A stretch of 64,000 nucleotides of DNA from OFTM10 sp964196195 (lineage in GTDB: Bacteria > Actinomycetota > Acidimicrobiia > Acidimicrobiales > Aldehydirespiratoraceae), in the NCBI GenBank assembly GCA_964196195.1, contig CAXMSE010000034.1, forward strand, positions 78,157 to 142,156, read 5' to 3'. The number at the start of each line of letters is the position of its first letter. The first letter of the stretch is position 1. The notes under the pieces were generated by a model. That model was not told where the DNA came from, ran no database searches, and saw nothing but the letters and a program-made list of their open reading frames with translations. Positions 42,423 to 51,043 of the stretch are shown piece by piece. Both the position numbers and the translations under genes were made by a program.

Positions 42423-43070
42423 TCAGCGTTTACGCCACTGGGCCCATGCGTCGATATTGGCCTGAGACATGATGCGGTGTTCCTTGGCCACAGCGCGGGC
42501 CTCCTCGTCGTCGATTCGGCGCCCGATCGCCACCGATGCGAAGAAGTTGCCCTTGAAGTAGGGGACCAGGTCTTGGGGACGGAAATACCCGCCGAGGTCG
42601 TCGAGAACATCGGCCTCGCCCAACCAGGGTTCGGGATCGACGGGGTCGAGCCCGAGTGCGGTGAGCGCCTCCATGAGTTCGTCGTCCTTGGTGCGGTCAG
42701 CGAAGTCGCGACTCTCGTAGCGGTAGACCTCCTCACCGGCGGGAGAGAAGATCAACATCCCCGGAAGCGCGATACCACCGCGGTCTTCGGGGTCGAACAG
42801 GCTGAGCGGCGCCAGGTAGGTCTCGCCGCCGGGGTCACTCACGAATCGCGTGTGGCTCAACCCCCAACGCTCGGACATGCCGGCTTGTCGGGCATCGTCG
42901 TTGACGCTCACCGCTATGACCTCGGCGCCCGCAGCGTGGATGCGGTCGTACATCGTTGCCAGCCGCACGAGCTGGCCGCAACAGAATGGTCACCAATCTC
43001 CGCGGTAGGTCATCAAGATGATGGCGCCATCGGTGCGCCTGAGCCTGTTGATGTCCTCGACATTGATCAT
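42423..43070 (-). CDS. Peroxiredoxin-like redoxin, predicted selenoprotein with UPFC motif (UGA recoded)
   Basis: From the ATG complementary to 43068-43070 the frame reads MINVEDINRLRRTDGAIILM TYRGDW, then TGA (42990-42992), then PFCCGQLVRLATMYDRIHAAG and on without further stops to 42423, giving 215 residues. The TGA replaces the first Cys of the CPFC motif (RGDWCPFC) seen in peroxiredoxin-like thiol-disulfide proteins, so the natural reading is selenocysteine at position 27 with the resolving Cys at 30. The downstream sequence folds into a plausible SECIS hairpin. The rest has the AhpC/TSA fold (EVIAVSVNDDARQAGMSERWGLSHTRFVSDPGG; MLIFSPAGEEVYRYESRDF). It follows the TIGR03084-like gene by 18 bases. 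A nonsense mutation is the alternative. Confidence 0.78.
42955..42982 (-). promoter_or_regulatory. Predicted bacterial SECIS element
   Basis: Seven bases after the in-frame TGA the mRNA can form GTTG (bulge CGG) CCAGC, loop TCGTGCG, GCTGG CAAC: nine base pairs with one bulge. If the U-G closing wobble forms, the loop is CGTGC with G in second place. The distance from TGA to the loop is about 19-20 bases. Bacterial SECIS elements lie directly after the UGA, have a short stem and a G in the first positions of the apical loop, bound by SelB. All of this is seen; SelB binding is inferred. Confidence 0.6.
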
Positions 43071-43088
43071 TGGGCGTGCTCCGGCTGG

Positions 43089-43895
43089 TCAGCTTGATGG
43101 GCGAGGCGGCTTGGTTGGCGGTCCCGCGAAAAGTTGAGCCATTTCTAGCCATTCGAGGGCGATTGCGCCAGCTACCTCCAGGCCCGTATCGGCGAGATTG
43201 CGGCGCTGGCTGGTGACGAGACAGAAATCGAGGGCGGTGCCGGTGACGGTGGCCACGGCATCCTCGGGGCCCCATACCCAGGTCTCGCCCGATGGAGACA
43301 TCGCTGCCACCCTCACGTCACCGTCGGGGATCGGAAGCTTGCGATTAATGTAGGTCCAGCCTCGGGTGATGAAGCCGAGCTGGGTGATGTGGCGGAGCCG
43401 GTCGGTCGCGGTGATCTCTCCGCCGACTGTGTCGACGATGTCCTGGCCATGGGCCCACGCTTCCATCAGGCGGGCGGTGAGAAACGACTTGGACCCCATC
43501 GAGGGCCCGTACCACTCGACGCGAGCATCGTCGGCGAGGGTGCCGGCGGCGGCAGCCAACTCTTCGCGGCAAGCTCGCCAGTGGGTCAACAGCTCTGGTG
43601 GAGACATCGCCTGTGCCTCGGTGAGGGTGATCCGATCCGCGGCGTCGGCGTCGGTGAACGCTTGGGCTACGAAGCGTTCTCGGTGGGCCGTGAACCTCTG
43701 AGGGTCTGTGATTGCCATGGCCGCCGAGTGATCGAAAAACGACAGGTGCCCGATCTGTTCGATCACCCGCCACCGGGGACTGGGTGTGGCCATCTGCCAC
43801 TGGGCCTCCGAGAGCGGGGCGACGACCAGATCGAGGGCATCCTGCTCGGCGATCAGGTCGGCGGTGATGGATGCGGCGGTGACTGGGGCGCTCAT
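43089..43895 (-). CDS. TIGR03084-like metal-binding protein (DinB/maleylpyruvate isomerase fold)
   Basis: A 268-residue protein starting at the ATG complementary to 43893-43895. The N terminus (DLIAEQDALDLVVAPLSEAQWQMATPSPRWRVIEQIGHLSFFDHSAAMAI) has the four-helix MDMPI/DinB pattern, with His residues from HLSFFDH and later WAHGQDIVD as likely metal ligands. Members may act with mycothiol; the reaction here is unknown. It shares one base with the stop of the LLM gene upstream (TGATG). Confidence 0.8.
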   Translation of the reverse strand: MSAPVTAASITADLIAEQDALDLVVAPLSEAQWQMATPSPRWRVIEQIGHLSFFDHSAAMAITDPQRFTAHRERFVAQAFTDADAADRITLTEAQAMSPPELLTHWRACREELAAAAGTLADDARVEWYGPSMGSKSFLTARLMEAWAHGQDIVDTVGGEITATDRLRHITQLGFITRGWTYINRKLPIPDGDVRVAAMSPSGETWVWGPEDAVATVTGTALDFCLVTSQRRNLADTGLEVAGAIALEWLEMAQLFAGPPTKPPRPSS

Positions 43896-44932
43896 CAACC
43901 CACGACCTCGGCCATCTTGCGGAGGGTGGCAAGGTCGCCCATCACGTTGAGAGTGGTGACGCACGATTGGCGCCAAGGGTCGAGGTCGGAGGCGATCTTG
44001 TCCCAAGGACCTATGAGGCTGATTTCCTCGCACATCTCGGTGGTGACCGCGGCGGTGGCGTCGGCCCGGTTGCCGGCGAGGAAAAGGTCTTGGATCGTGT
44101 CGCACTCCTCCTCGTATCCCATGCGGTCGAACACGGCACGGTGGAAGTTGGCACCCTTGGCCCCCATCCCGCCCACATAGAGCGAGATGACCGGGCGGAT
44201 GAAGTCGGCGCAAGCCTCGATGTCGTCGCCGGGCACGAGGAGGGCGGTGCAGGCGACCGCGAAGCTGTCCCAGTTGTGGCGGGCAGTCGGGCGGTCGAAC
44301 CCTTCCTGTAGGAAGCCCCTGTACATGGAGTCGTGCTTGGGTGAGAAGAGCCACGGGAGCCAGCCGTCGCAGATCTCCGCGGCGAGGGCGACGTTCTTCG
44401 GGCCCTCGGCGCCGAGATAGATCGGGATGTCGGAACGCAGGGGGTGCACGGTGCTCTTCAGCGGCTTGCCGAGGCCGGTGCCATCCGGATACGGCATATC
44501 GAAGAATTCGCCGTGGAACTCCACCGGCTTGTCGCGGGCGACGACCTGGCGCACGATCTCGACGTATTCGCGGGTTCGGGCCAAGGGCTTTGGGTAGGGC
44601 TCGCCGTACCACCCCTCCACCACCTGGGGTCCGGAAGCGCCGAGGCCGAGAATGAACCGTCCGCCGGAGAGATGATCCATCGTGATCGCCGTCATTGCGG
44701 TGGTGGCCGGCGTGCGCGCGGCCATCTGGGTGATGGCAGTGCCGAGCTTCACTGTTTCGGTCGAGGCACCCCACCACGCCAGAGGGGTGAAGCAGTCCGA
44801 GCCGTAGGCCTCGGCGGTCCACACGGAGTCGAAGCCGAGTCGATCGGCCTCCGTCACCTGTTCCTGAACCCCCTCGGGAGGCCCCGCTGACCAGTAGCCG
44901 GTATTGAGGCCAAGCTTCATGTTCGCGGTCAT
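43895..44932 (-). CDS. LLM class (probable F420-dependent) oxidoreductase
   Basis: A 345-residue TIM-barrel protein of the luciferase-like family: MKLGLNTGYWSAGPPEGVQEQVTEADRLGFDSVWTAEAYGSDCFTPLAWW, VKLGTAITQMAARTPATTAMTAITMDHLSGGRFILGLGASGPQVVEGWYG, and IPIYLGAEGPKNVALAAEICDGWLP. The GLG(A/T)SGPQVVEGWYG segment is typical of F420-dependent members. The substrate is unknown. First gene of a minus-strand trio with the TIGR03084-like and redoxin genes; divergent from the carboxylase operon. Confidence 0.88.
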   Translation of the reverse strand: MTANMKLGLNTGYWSAGPPEGVQEQVTEADRLGFDSVWTAEAYGSDCFTPLAWWGASTETVKLGTAITQMAARTPATTAMTAITMDHLSGGRFILGLGASGPQVVEGWYGEPYPKPLARTREYVEIVRQVVARDKPVEFHGEFFDMPYPDGTGLGKPLKSTVHPLRSDIPIYLGAEGPKNVALAAEICDGWLPWLFSPKHDSMYRGFLQEGFDRPTARHNWDSFAVACTALLVPGDDIEACADFIRPVISLYVGGMGAKGANFHRAVFDRMGYEEECDTIQDLFLAGNRADATAAVTTEMCEEISLIGPWDKIASDLDPWRQSCVTTLNVMGDLATLRKMAEVVG

Positions 44933-44972
44933 GCCCGCGACCCTAGTTCACTCGGAGTTCGAGAGGATAATC

Positions 44973-45008
44973 TTGACGCCATTCGCTTACCGCCGTACGG
45001 TCCGGTAA
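44973..45008 (+). promoter_or_regulatory. Promoter and palindromic operator of the acyl-CoA carboxylase operon
   Basis: TTGACG (44973-44978) and TACGGT (44996-45001), spaced by 17 bases, form a sigma-A-like promoter whose start point would fall at or next to the ATG at 45009, predicting a leaderless mRNA; no Shine-Dalgarno sequence is seen. Overlapping the -10 is TTACCG (44987-44992) / CGGTAA (45003-45008), a perfect inverted repeat with a CCGTACGG core, suitable as a TetR operator. A TetR gene lies in the same operon at 50408. Confidence 0.55.
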
Positions 45009-46694
45009 ATGAACCGTTCCCTCCTGGCTTCCGCCCTCGGCTCCAGCCTCGACTCGTCGTCTGAACAATTCGCGAAGAACCGGACAGACATGCTCGAACT
45101 TCTCGACACCCACGACGAGCTGCTTGAGCTTGCCGACGGCGGCGGGGGGCCTGAGGCGATGGCGCGCCACCGGTCCCGCGGGAAGCTCCCCATCCGCGAG
45201 CGAATCGCCAATGTGATCGATCCCGATACGCCATTTTTAGAGATCACTCCCCTCGGCGGATACGGGTCTCAGTATGCGCTGGGCGGAGGGATGGTGGCCG
45301 GTATCGGAATCATTGCCGGCACCGAGTGCGTGATCATGGGGAACGATCCCACCGTGATGGCCGGAGCGCTCACGCCTTACTCCGTGAAGAAGTGGATGCG
45401 TGCCCTTGAGATTGCCCGCGACAATCGAATGCCTTATGTGAGCTTCGTGGAATCGGCCGGTGGCGACCTCAGGGTGGGCGGTAAGGCCAAGAGCGGGGGC
45501 AGCGATAAGGACAGCGAGAGATTCCAAGGCGCCGTGGGCGGCTCGGTGGTGCCCGAACACTTCGCGGAGACCGGTCGCTTCTTCTACGAGATGATCGAGT
45601 TGTCGAAGATGCGTATCCCCACCGTGTGTGTGGTGTTCGGGTCGTCCACTGCCGGCGGTGCTTACCAGCCGGGAATGTCGGACTACAACATCTTCATCAA
45701 GGACCAGTCCTTCGCCTTCCTCGCCGGCCCTCCACTGGTGAAGATGGCCACCGGTGAGATCGCCGATGCCGACACCATCGGTGGCGCGGTGAAGCACGCC
45801 GAGGTGTCGGGGCAAGCCGAGTATCTGGCCGACGACGAGATGGATGCACTGAGACTTTGCCGAGAAGTGGTCTCCCACCTCAACTGGCGAAAGCCCCATC
45901 ACGCCCCGACGCTGAAGGCCGATGAGCCGGCTCAAGACCCTGAAGAATTGCTCGGCCTGATGAGTCGCGATTTGCGTACGCCGGTCGACGTTCGCGATGT
46001 GATTGCGCGGATCTCCGATGGTTCGCGCTTCGAAGAGTTCAAGCCGCGGTTCGGAAGCACGATGGTGTGTGGCTGGGCATCGATTCATGGTTACCCGGTG
46101 GGGTTGCTGGGCAACAACGGGGTGATCTATCCCGACACCGCTCAAAAGGGCGCCCACTTCATCCAGCTGTGCAACCAGATCGATGTGCCGCTCGTGTTCC
46201 TGCAAAACATCACCGGCTTCATGGTGGGTAAGGATTTTGAGGCCGACGGGATCATCAAGAAGGGGTCTCAGATGATCAATGCGGTCACCAATTCCACGGT
46301 GCCCCATCTCACCGTCATCATCGGGGCGTCGTACGGAGCAGGCACCTATGGCATGTCGGGACGTGCGTTCGGCAACCGGTTCACTTTCCTATGGCCTACC
46401 GCCAAGATCGGGGTGATGGGTCCCAAACAGATTGCGGGGGTGATGTCGGAGGTCCGTAGGGGCCAGGCGGCTCGCAAAGGGATCGAATTCGATGAAGAGG
46501 CCGACGCAGAGATGGTGGCGGCGGTTGAGGCCAGTCACGAAAGAGGATCGCTGGCGCTCAAAGCGACCGGAGCCATAAGCGACGACGGGATCATCGATCC
46601 GCGTGACACCCGCACGGTGCTGGGGATGTGTCTGAGTGTCGTTCGTAACCGGCCGATTGAGGGGGCCGAGGGTTACGGGGTGTTTCGACTGTGA
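45009..46694 (+). CDS. Biotin-dependent acyl-CoA carboxylase, carboxyltransferase (beta) subunit
   Basis: A 561-residue crotonase-fold carboxyltransferase. Conserved parts: KLPIRERIANVIDPDTPFLEITPL, oxyanion loops VVFGSSTAGGAYQPGMSDYNIF and VIIGASYGAGTYGMSGRAFG, and QNITGFMVGKDFEADGIIKKGSQMINAV. The length and the FMVGKDFEADGIIK segment are closest to methylcrotonyl-CoA or geranyl-CoA carboxylase beta subunits. The alpha subunit is encoded immediately downstream with a four-base overlap. Probable role in leucine/isovalerate or acyclic terpene breakdown, inferred from neighbours. Confidence 0.9.
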   Translation: MNRSLLASALGSSLDSSSEQFAKNRTDMLELLDTHDELLELADGGGGPEAMARHRSRGKLPIRERIANVIDPDTPFLEITPLGGYGSQYALGGGMVAGIGIIAGTECVIMGNDPTVMAGALTPYSVKKWMRALEIARDNRMPYVSFVESAGGDLRVGGKAKSGGSDKDSERFQGAVGGSVVPEHFAETGRFFYEMIELSKMRIPTVCVVFGSSTAGGAYQPGMSDYNIFIKDQSFAFLAGPPLVKMATGEIADADTIGGAVKHAEVSGQAEYLADDEMDALRLCREVVSHLNWRKPHHAPTLKADEPAQDPEELLGLMSRDLRTPVDVRDVIARISDGSRFEEFKPRFGSTMVCGWASIHGYPVGLLGNNGVIYPDTAQKGAHFIQLCNQIDVPLVFLQNITGFMVGKDFEADGIIKKGSQMINAVTNSTVPHLTVIIGASYGAGTYGMSGRAFGNRFTFLWPTAKIGVMGPKQIAGVMSEVRRGQAARKGIEFDEEADAEMVAAVEASHERGSLALKATGAISDDGIIDPRDTRTVLGMCLSVVRNRPIEGAEGYGVFRL

Positions 46695-48649
46695 TCTCCT
46701 CACTTCTCGTTGCCAACCGAGGCGAGATCGCGCGGAGGGTTTTCCGCACCGCGAGATCCATGGGGATGCGGTGTGTGGCCGTGTTCGTCGACGCCGACGC
46801 AGATGCCCCGTTCGTGATGGAGGCCGATGAGGCCATCCGCCTGGCCGGTTCGTATCTCGATGGCGACGCGGTGATCGCTGCCGCGAAAGCCAGCGGTGTT
46901 CAGGCTGTCCATCCCGGCTACGGATTCCTCGCTGAGAATGCAGGATTCGCGCGGGCCGTCGTCGAGGCGGGCCTGATCTGGGTGGGGCCGTCACCTGAGG
47001 CGATCGAGTCGATGGGCGACAAGATCATTGCCAAGCGAATCGCAGTCGAGGCGGGCGTTCCCACCCTCGTCTCGTCTGAGGACATCACAGGCGGCGACGA
47101 GATTGGATATCCGCTCCTGGTCAAGGCCTCCGCTGGAGGCGGCGGCAAAGGCATGCGTGTAGTGGAGTCGGCGGACCAGCTCGCCGAGTCGGTGGCTGCC
47201 GCGCGCCGTGAGGCACTCGGAGGGTTCGGCGACGATCGGGTGTTTCTCGAACGCTTCGTTGCTCGCTCACGTCATGTCGAGATCCAGATTCTGGGCGACA
47301 TCCATGGCAACCTCGTCCACCTTGGCGAACGTGAATGCTCGATTCAGCGTCGTCACCAAAAGATCATCGAGGAGTCGCCATCGCCGGTGATCGACGCTGA
47401 GATGCGCGCCGCGATGGGTGAGTCCGCCCTCGCCCTGGCCCGCAATCTCAGCTATGCGTCGGCAGGCACCGTCGAGTTCCTGGTAGACGACGACACGCGC
47501 GAGTTCTTCTTTCTCGAGGTCAACACCAGGCTTCAGGTCGAACATCCGGTCACCGAGGAGGTCACCGGTCTCGATCTGGTTCGAGAGCAGCTGAGGATCG
47601 CCAGCGGTGAGCCGCTCGGATACGGCCAAGAGGAGGTGTCGTTCACTGGTCACGCCATTGAAGCACGTCTCTACGCCGAAGATCCCGCCAGTGGTTTCCT
47701 GCCCGCCACCGGCACTCTCGCCGCCTTCTCCCCGGCTGCCGACCCTGAAGTGCGGTGGGACTCCGGTGTGGAGGAGGGCTCGGTTGTAGGGGTCGACTTC
47801 GACCCGATGTTGGCCAAGGTCATCGCCCACGCGCCCACCCGGTCTGAGGCCGCGGGCCGCCTCGCCCTCGCCCTCGAGAAGCTTCATGTGGGCGGGGTAA
47901 CCACCAACCGCGACTTCCTCGCCGCCACGCTGCGGTCCCCTGAGTTTCTCGCCGGCGAGACCACAACCGACTTCATCGAACGGGTCCAGCCCGTCGCGGC
48001 GGTCTCCGTCGCCGATGTGAAGCTTGCGGCCATCGCCGCCACGATGTGGATCCAGGGCGCCAATCGCGCCGCTGACCAGATCTGGGGGTTCGCGCCGTCC
48101 AACTGGCGAAACGCAGGCCTGCCCTCCCAGAGGGTGGAGTTCGTCGTACCCGCCGAAGTCGATCCCGGCGAGCGTCTCGCCGTGGGCTACCGACCGCGCC
48201 GGGACGGCTCATTCGTGCTCGACACCGGCGAGCGGGTAGTCGTTCACGACTTCAGTGCCGATGCCCTCACGCTGGAGGTCGACGGACGAAGGCTCAGCGC
48301 CGCGGTGGCGAGAGCTGCGGAGCCCCACGACACCATCCATGTGCAGCTTCCGAGCACCACGGTGTCGCTCGAGGTTGCGCCTCGCTTCACGATTCCCGGC
48401 ACCGACCTTCCGCTGGGCGGGCTGGTGGCGCCGATGCCGGGACTGGTGATCGACCTGCGCGTCGAGTTGGGCGCCCGGGTCGAGGCAGGCCAGGTGCTTA
48501 TGGTGCTCGAGGCGATGAAGATGGAACATCACATAGCCGCTCCCTTCGCCGGAGTGGTCAGCGACATCCCCATCCACGTCGGCCAGCAGCTCGAAAACGG
48601 TGCCCTGTTGCTCACCATCGATGAGGAGGGCGGGAACAGCGATGGCTGA
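46691..48649 (+). CDS. Acyl-CoA carboxylase biotin carboxylase/biotin carrier (alpha) subunit
   Basis: A 652-residue protein: biotin carboxylase domain (LLVANRGEIARRVFRTARSMGM; ATP-grasp LLVKASAGGGGKGMRVV; FLERFVARSRHVEIQILGD; FFLEVNTRLQVEHPVTEEVTG), a BT-like linker and a biotinyl domain with the biotin Lys in EAMKMEHHI about 40 residues from the end. It carboxylates its biotin with bicarbonate and ATP and delivers the carboxyl to the beta subunit. GTG start overlapping the beta gene. It overlaps the following AtuA-like start by 8 bases. Confidence 0.92.
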   Translation: MISSLLVANRGEIARRVFRTARSMGMRCVAVFVDADADAPFVMEADEAIRLAGSYLDGDAVIAAAKASGVQAVHPGYGFLAENAGFARAVVEAGLIWVGPSPEAIESMGDKIIAKRIAVEAGVPTLVSSEDITGGDEIGYPLLVKASAGGGGKGMRVVESADQLAESVAAARREALGGFGDDRVFLERFVARSRHVEIQILGDIHGNLVHLGERECSIQRRHQKIIEESPSPVIDAEMRAAMGESALALARNLSYASAGTVEFLVDDDTREFFFLEVNTRLQVEHPVTEEVTGLDLVREQLRIASGEPLGYGQEEVSFTGHAIEARLYAEDPASGFLPATGTLAAFSPAADPEVRWDSGVEEGSVVGVDFDPMLAKVIAHAPTRSEAAGRLALALEKLHVGGVTTNRDFLAATLRSPEFLAGETTTDFIERVQPVAAVSVADVKLAAIAATMWIQGANRAADQIWGFAPSNWRNAGLPSQRVEFVVPAEVDPGERLAVGYRPRRDGSFVLDTGERVVVHDFSADALTLEVDGRRLSAAVARAAEPHDTIHVQLPSTTVSLEVAPRFTIPGTDLPLGGLVAPMPGLVIDLRVELGARVEAGQVLMVLEAMKMEHHIAAPFAGVVSDIPIHVGQQLENGALLLTIDEEGGNSDG

Positions 48650-50411
48650 CCCGATCCGAATCGCGAACTGCTCCGGCTTCTACGGCGACCGCCTGAGCGC
48701 GGCTGCGGAGATGGTGGACGACGGCCCAATCGATGCCCTGACCGGCGACTGGCTCGCCGAGCTCACAATGCTCATCCTCGCCCGCACCAGGGCCAAGCAT
48801 CCGGGAGGTGGCTACGCCCGCACCTTCGTCAAGCAGATGGAACAGGTGATGGGATCGTGTCTCGATCGAGGCATCAAGGTGGTGTCCAACGCCGGGGGCC
48901 TCGACCCACTTCACTGTGCTGAGGCGGTCGCCGAGGTCGGTGGGAGTCTGGGGCTTTCACCGAAGGTCGCGTTCGTCGATGGCGACAATCTTCTCCCTCG
49001 CCTCGACGAGCTGCGCACCGCTGGGATCGAGCTCATCAACTTCGAAACCGGTCAACCAGTAGCCGATATCGACTACATCTCAGCGAACGCCTATCTGGGC
49101 TGTTGGGGAATCGTGGAGGCGCTCGACCAGGGGGCCGACATCGTGATCACCGGCCGCACCACCGACGCGGCGATCGTGTGTGGGCCTGCGGCGTGGCATC
49201 ACCGCTGGCGACGCGATGACTGGGACCAGCTCGCCGGCGCCGTCGTGGCCGGCCACGTGATCGAGTGTGGCACCCAGGCCACCGGCGGCAACTATTCGTT
49301 CTTCACAGAGATTCCTGGGCTCGACCGCACCGGATTTCCCATTGCCGAGGTCGAGGCCGACGGGTCCGCGGTGATCACCAAGCACGACGGCACCGGTGGT
49401 GCGGTAACGGTTGGCACCGTGACTTCTCAGTTGCTCTACGAGATCGGGGCACCGGGCTATCTCGGCCCCGACGTCATATCTCGGTTCGACACGATCCAGC
49501 TCGCCCAACTCGGCCCGGACCGGGTGCGAATCTCGCACACCAAGGGGGAGGCGCCTCCACCCACGCTGAAGGTTTCGATGAACAGCTGGGGAGGATTCCG
49601 CAGCGATCTCAAGATCGCCCTCACTGGGCTGGAAATCGAAGCCAAGGCCGACCTGATCGAAGCTGCGTTCTGGAAGGCCAGCCCCTTTGGCCCTGATGAT
49701 TTTCAGAGCGTCACCACCACCGTGGTTCGCACCGATTGCGAGGACCCTGCCACCAACGAGGAGGCCACAGCATCGTGGGGGCTCACGGTGAAGGACCCCG
49801 ACGAGCACAAATGCAAGGCAATCGGAGTGGCGGTGAACGACATGGCCCTGGCCACGATTCCCGGCTTCTACGGCCTTGCCGGCGGGGGGCTCGCGAAGCC
49901 GTTCGGGGTCCACACTTCCGGCCTCGTGTCGGCCGACCTTGTTCCCCAGAATGTCGTGATCCTCGGCGGCAATCGCACTGTCGTGGAATCCATTGCACCC
50001 GTGCACGAGTCAGGCTTCGTCGTCGACGCATTGGTGCCCCCGCTCCCGAACCCCCCCGAAGGTGACACCCGTCTGGTGCCTCTCGGACTTGTGGTGGGTT
50101 CGCGATCCGGCGACAAGGGCGGCAACGCCAATCTCGGCCTCTTCGCCCGTTCGGCGGAGGCCTTTGCGTGGCTCGATCGTGAGTTGTCCACCGAGAGGCT
50201 TCGGGAGTTGCTTCCGGAGGCCGCTGGCCTGCAGATCGAACGCCATCCATTGCCCAACATCTGGTCGATCAATTTCCTCATCCATGGGATCCTCCAGGAA
50301 GGTGTGGCCGCGTCGACGCGCCAGGATGGTCAGGCCAAGAGCCTGGGGGAGTGGGTCCGCGCCCGTCACGTCGAAATTCCGGTCGCTCTCCTGCCTGAAG
50401 GTGGCTCGTGA
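48642..50411 (+). CDS. Acyclic terpene utilisation AtuA-like protein (DUF1446)
   Basis: A 589-residue protein starting at ATG 48642. The DUF1446/AtuA N-terminal domain is clear (RIANCSGFYGDRLSAAAEMVDDGPIDALTGDWLAELTMLIL; GIKVVSNAGGLDP; YLGCWGIVEALDQGADIVITGRTTDAAIVCGPAAWHH; GGNYSFFTEI), followed by the AtuA C-terminal domain of about 110 residues (VPLGLVVGSRSGDKGGNANLGLFARS). AtuA is required for citronellol/geraniol use in Pseudomonas, but its reaction is unknown. Its place after carboxylase subunits mirrors atu/liu-type clusters. Confidence 0.88.
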   Translation: MADPIRIANCSGFYGDRLSAAAEMVDDGPIDALTGDWLAELTMLILARTRAKHPGGGYARTFVKQMEQVMGSCLDRGIKVVSNAGGLDPLHCAEAVAEVGGSLGLSPKVAFVDGDNLLPRLDELRTAGIELINFETGQPVADIDYISANAYLGCWGIVEALDQGADIVITGRTTDAAIVCGPAAWHHRWRRDDWDQLAGAVVAGHVIECGTQATGGNYSFFTEIPGLDRTGFPIAEVEADGSAVITKHDGTGGAVTVGTVTSQLLYEIGAPGYLGPDVISRFDTIQLAQLGPDRVRISHTKGEAPPPTLKVSMNSWGGFRSDLKIALTGLEIEAKADLIEAAFWKASPFGPDDFQSVTTTVVRTDCEDPATNEEATASWGLTVKDPDEHKCKAIGVAVNDMALATIPGFYGLAGGGLAKPFGVHTSGLVSADLVPQNVVILGGNRTVVESIAPVHESGFVVDALVPPLPNPPEGDTRLVPLGLVVGSRSGDKGGNANLGLFARSAEAFAWLDRELSTERLRELLPEAAGLQIERHPLPNIWSINFLIHGILQEGVAASTRQDGQAKSLGEWVRARHVEIPVALLPEGGS

Positions 50412-51043
50412 CCAAGATGGCCGACCGTCTCCGATCGGTACCGGCCCCGGCGCCGGTGCTGTCGCGAGAACGAGAGGAACAGCTCACGGTCCGCCAGCGT
50501 GAGATCCTCGACGAGCTGGGGCGGATCTTCGACAAGGGCTTCGTGGATGTCACGATGGCTGAGTTGGCCAGCCGGCTCAACTGCTCGCTGCGCACTCTCT
50601 ACGGCTTGGCCGAGGGGCGAAACGAGCTCGTGTTGATGGTGGTCGATCGCAACCTTCGCAAGATCGGCCGGGCCGCGCACGAAGCGATCTCTGCGGAAAT
50701 GTCGGCCCTCGAGGCAGTGAGGGCCTATCTCAGTGCCGCCACCGTGGCGGTCAGCAGCGTTACCGAGGAGTTCGCCAGAGATATGGCCACCATCGCCGAT
50801 GGTCTCGAACTCAACGAGGACCACTCAAATTATCTGGTCGACGTCACCCGCAGCCTGCTCGACCTTGCGGTAGCTCAGGGTGAGATCGCGGAGGTCGACA
50901 CCGCCGCGGTGGCACGAATGATGGCCGGCCTCGGTCGAGATTTCGCCCGTCCCGAGGTGATGGGCCAGCTCGCCAGCTCACCGAAGGCGGCGGCAGATGC
51001 GATGGTCGATGTGGTGCTCGACGGACTCCGGAGGAGATCATGA
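50408..51043 (+). CDS. TetR family transcriptional regulator
   Basis: A 211-residue regulator with a helix-turn-helix N terminus (RQREILDELGRIFDKGFVDVTMAELASRLNCSLRTLYGLAEGRNELVLMVVDRNL) and an all-helical ligand domain. The usual Tyr-x-Tyr-F of the recognition helix is replaced by LRTLYGLAEG. It starts with GTG overlapping the AtuA-like stop and overlaps the next gene by four bases, so it is embedded in the operon it probably controls, perhaps through the palindrome at 44987-45008. Confidence 0.88.
   Translation: MTKMADRLRSVPAPAPVLSREREEQLTVRQREILDELGRIFDKGFVDVTMAELASRLNCSLRTLYGLAEGRNELVLMVVDRNLRKIGRAAHEAISAEMSALEAVRAYLSAATVAVSSVTEEFARDMATIADGLELNEDHSNYLVDVTRSLLDLAVAQGEIAEVDTAAVARMMAGLGRDFARPEVMGQLASSPKAAADAMVDVVLDGLRRRS

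Noticed and set aside
42423..42968. Redoxin gene starting at GTG 42968 as a normal protein
   Set aside because: This start would remove the first strand and the redox motif of the fold, while the upstream frame continues the similarity to an ATG with only a single TGA at the redox residue.
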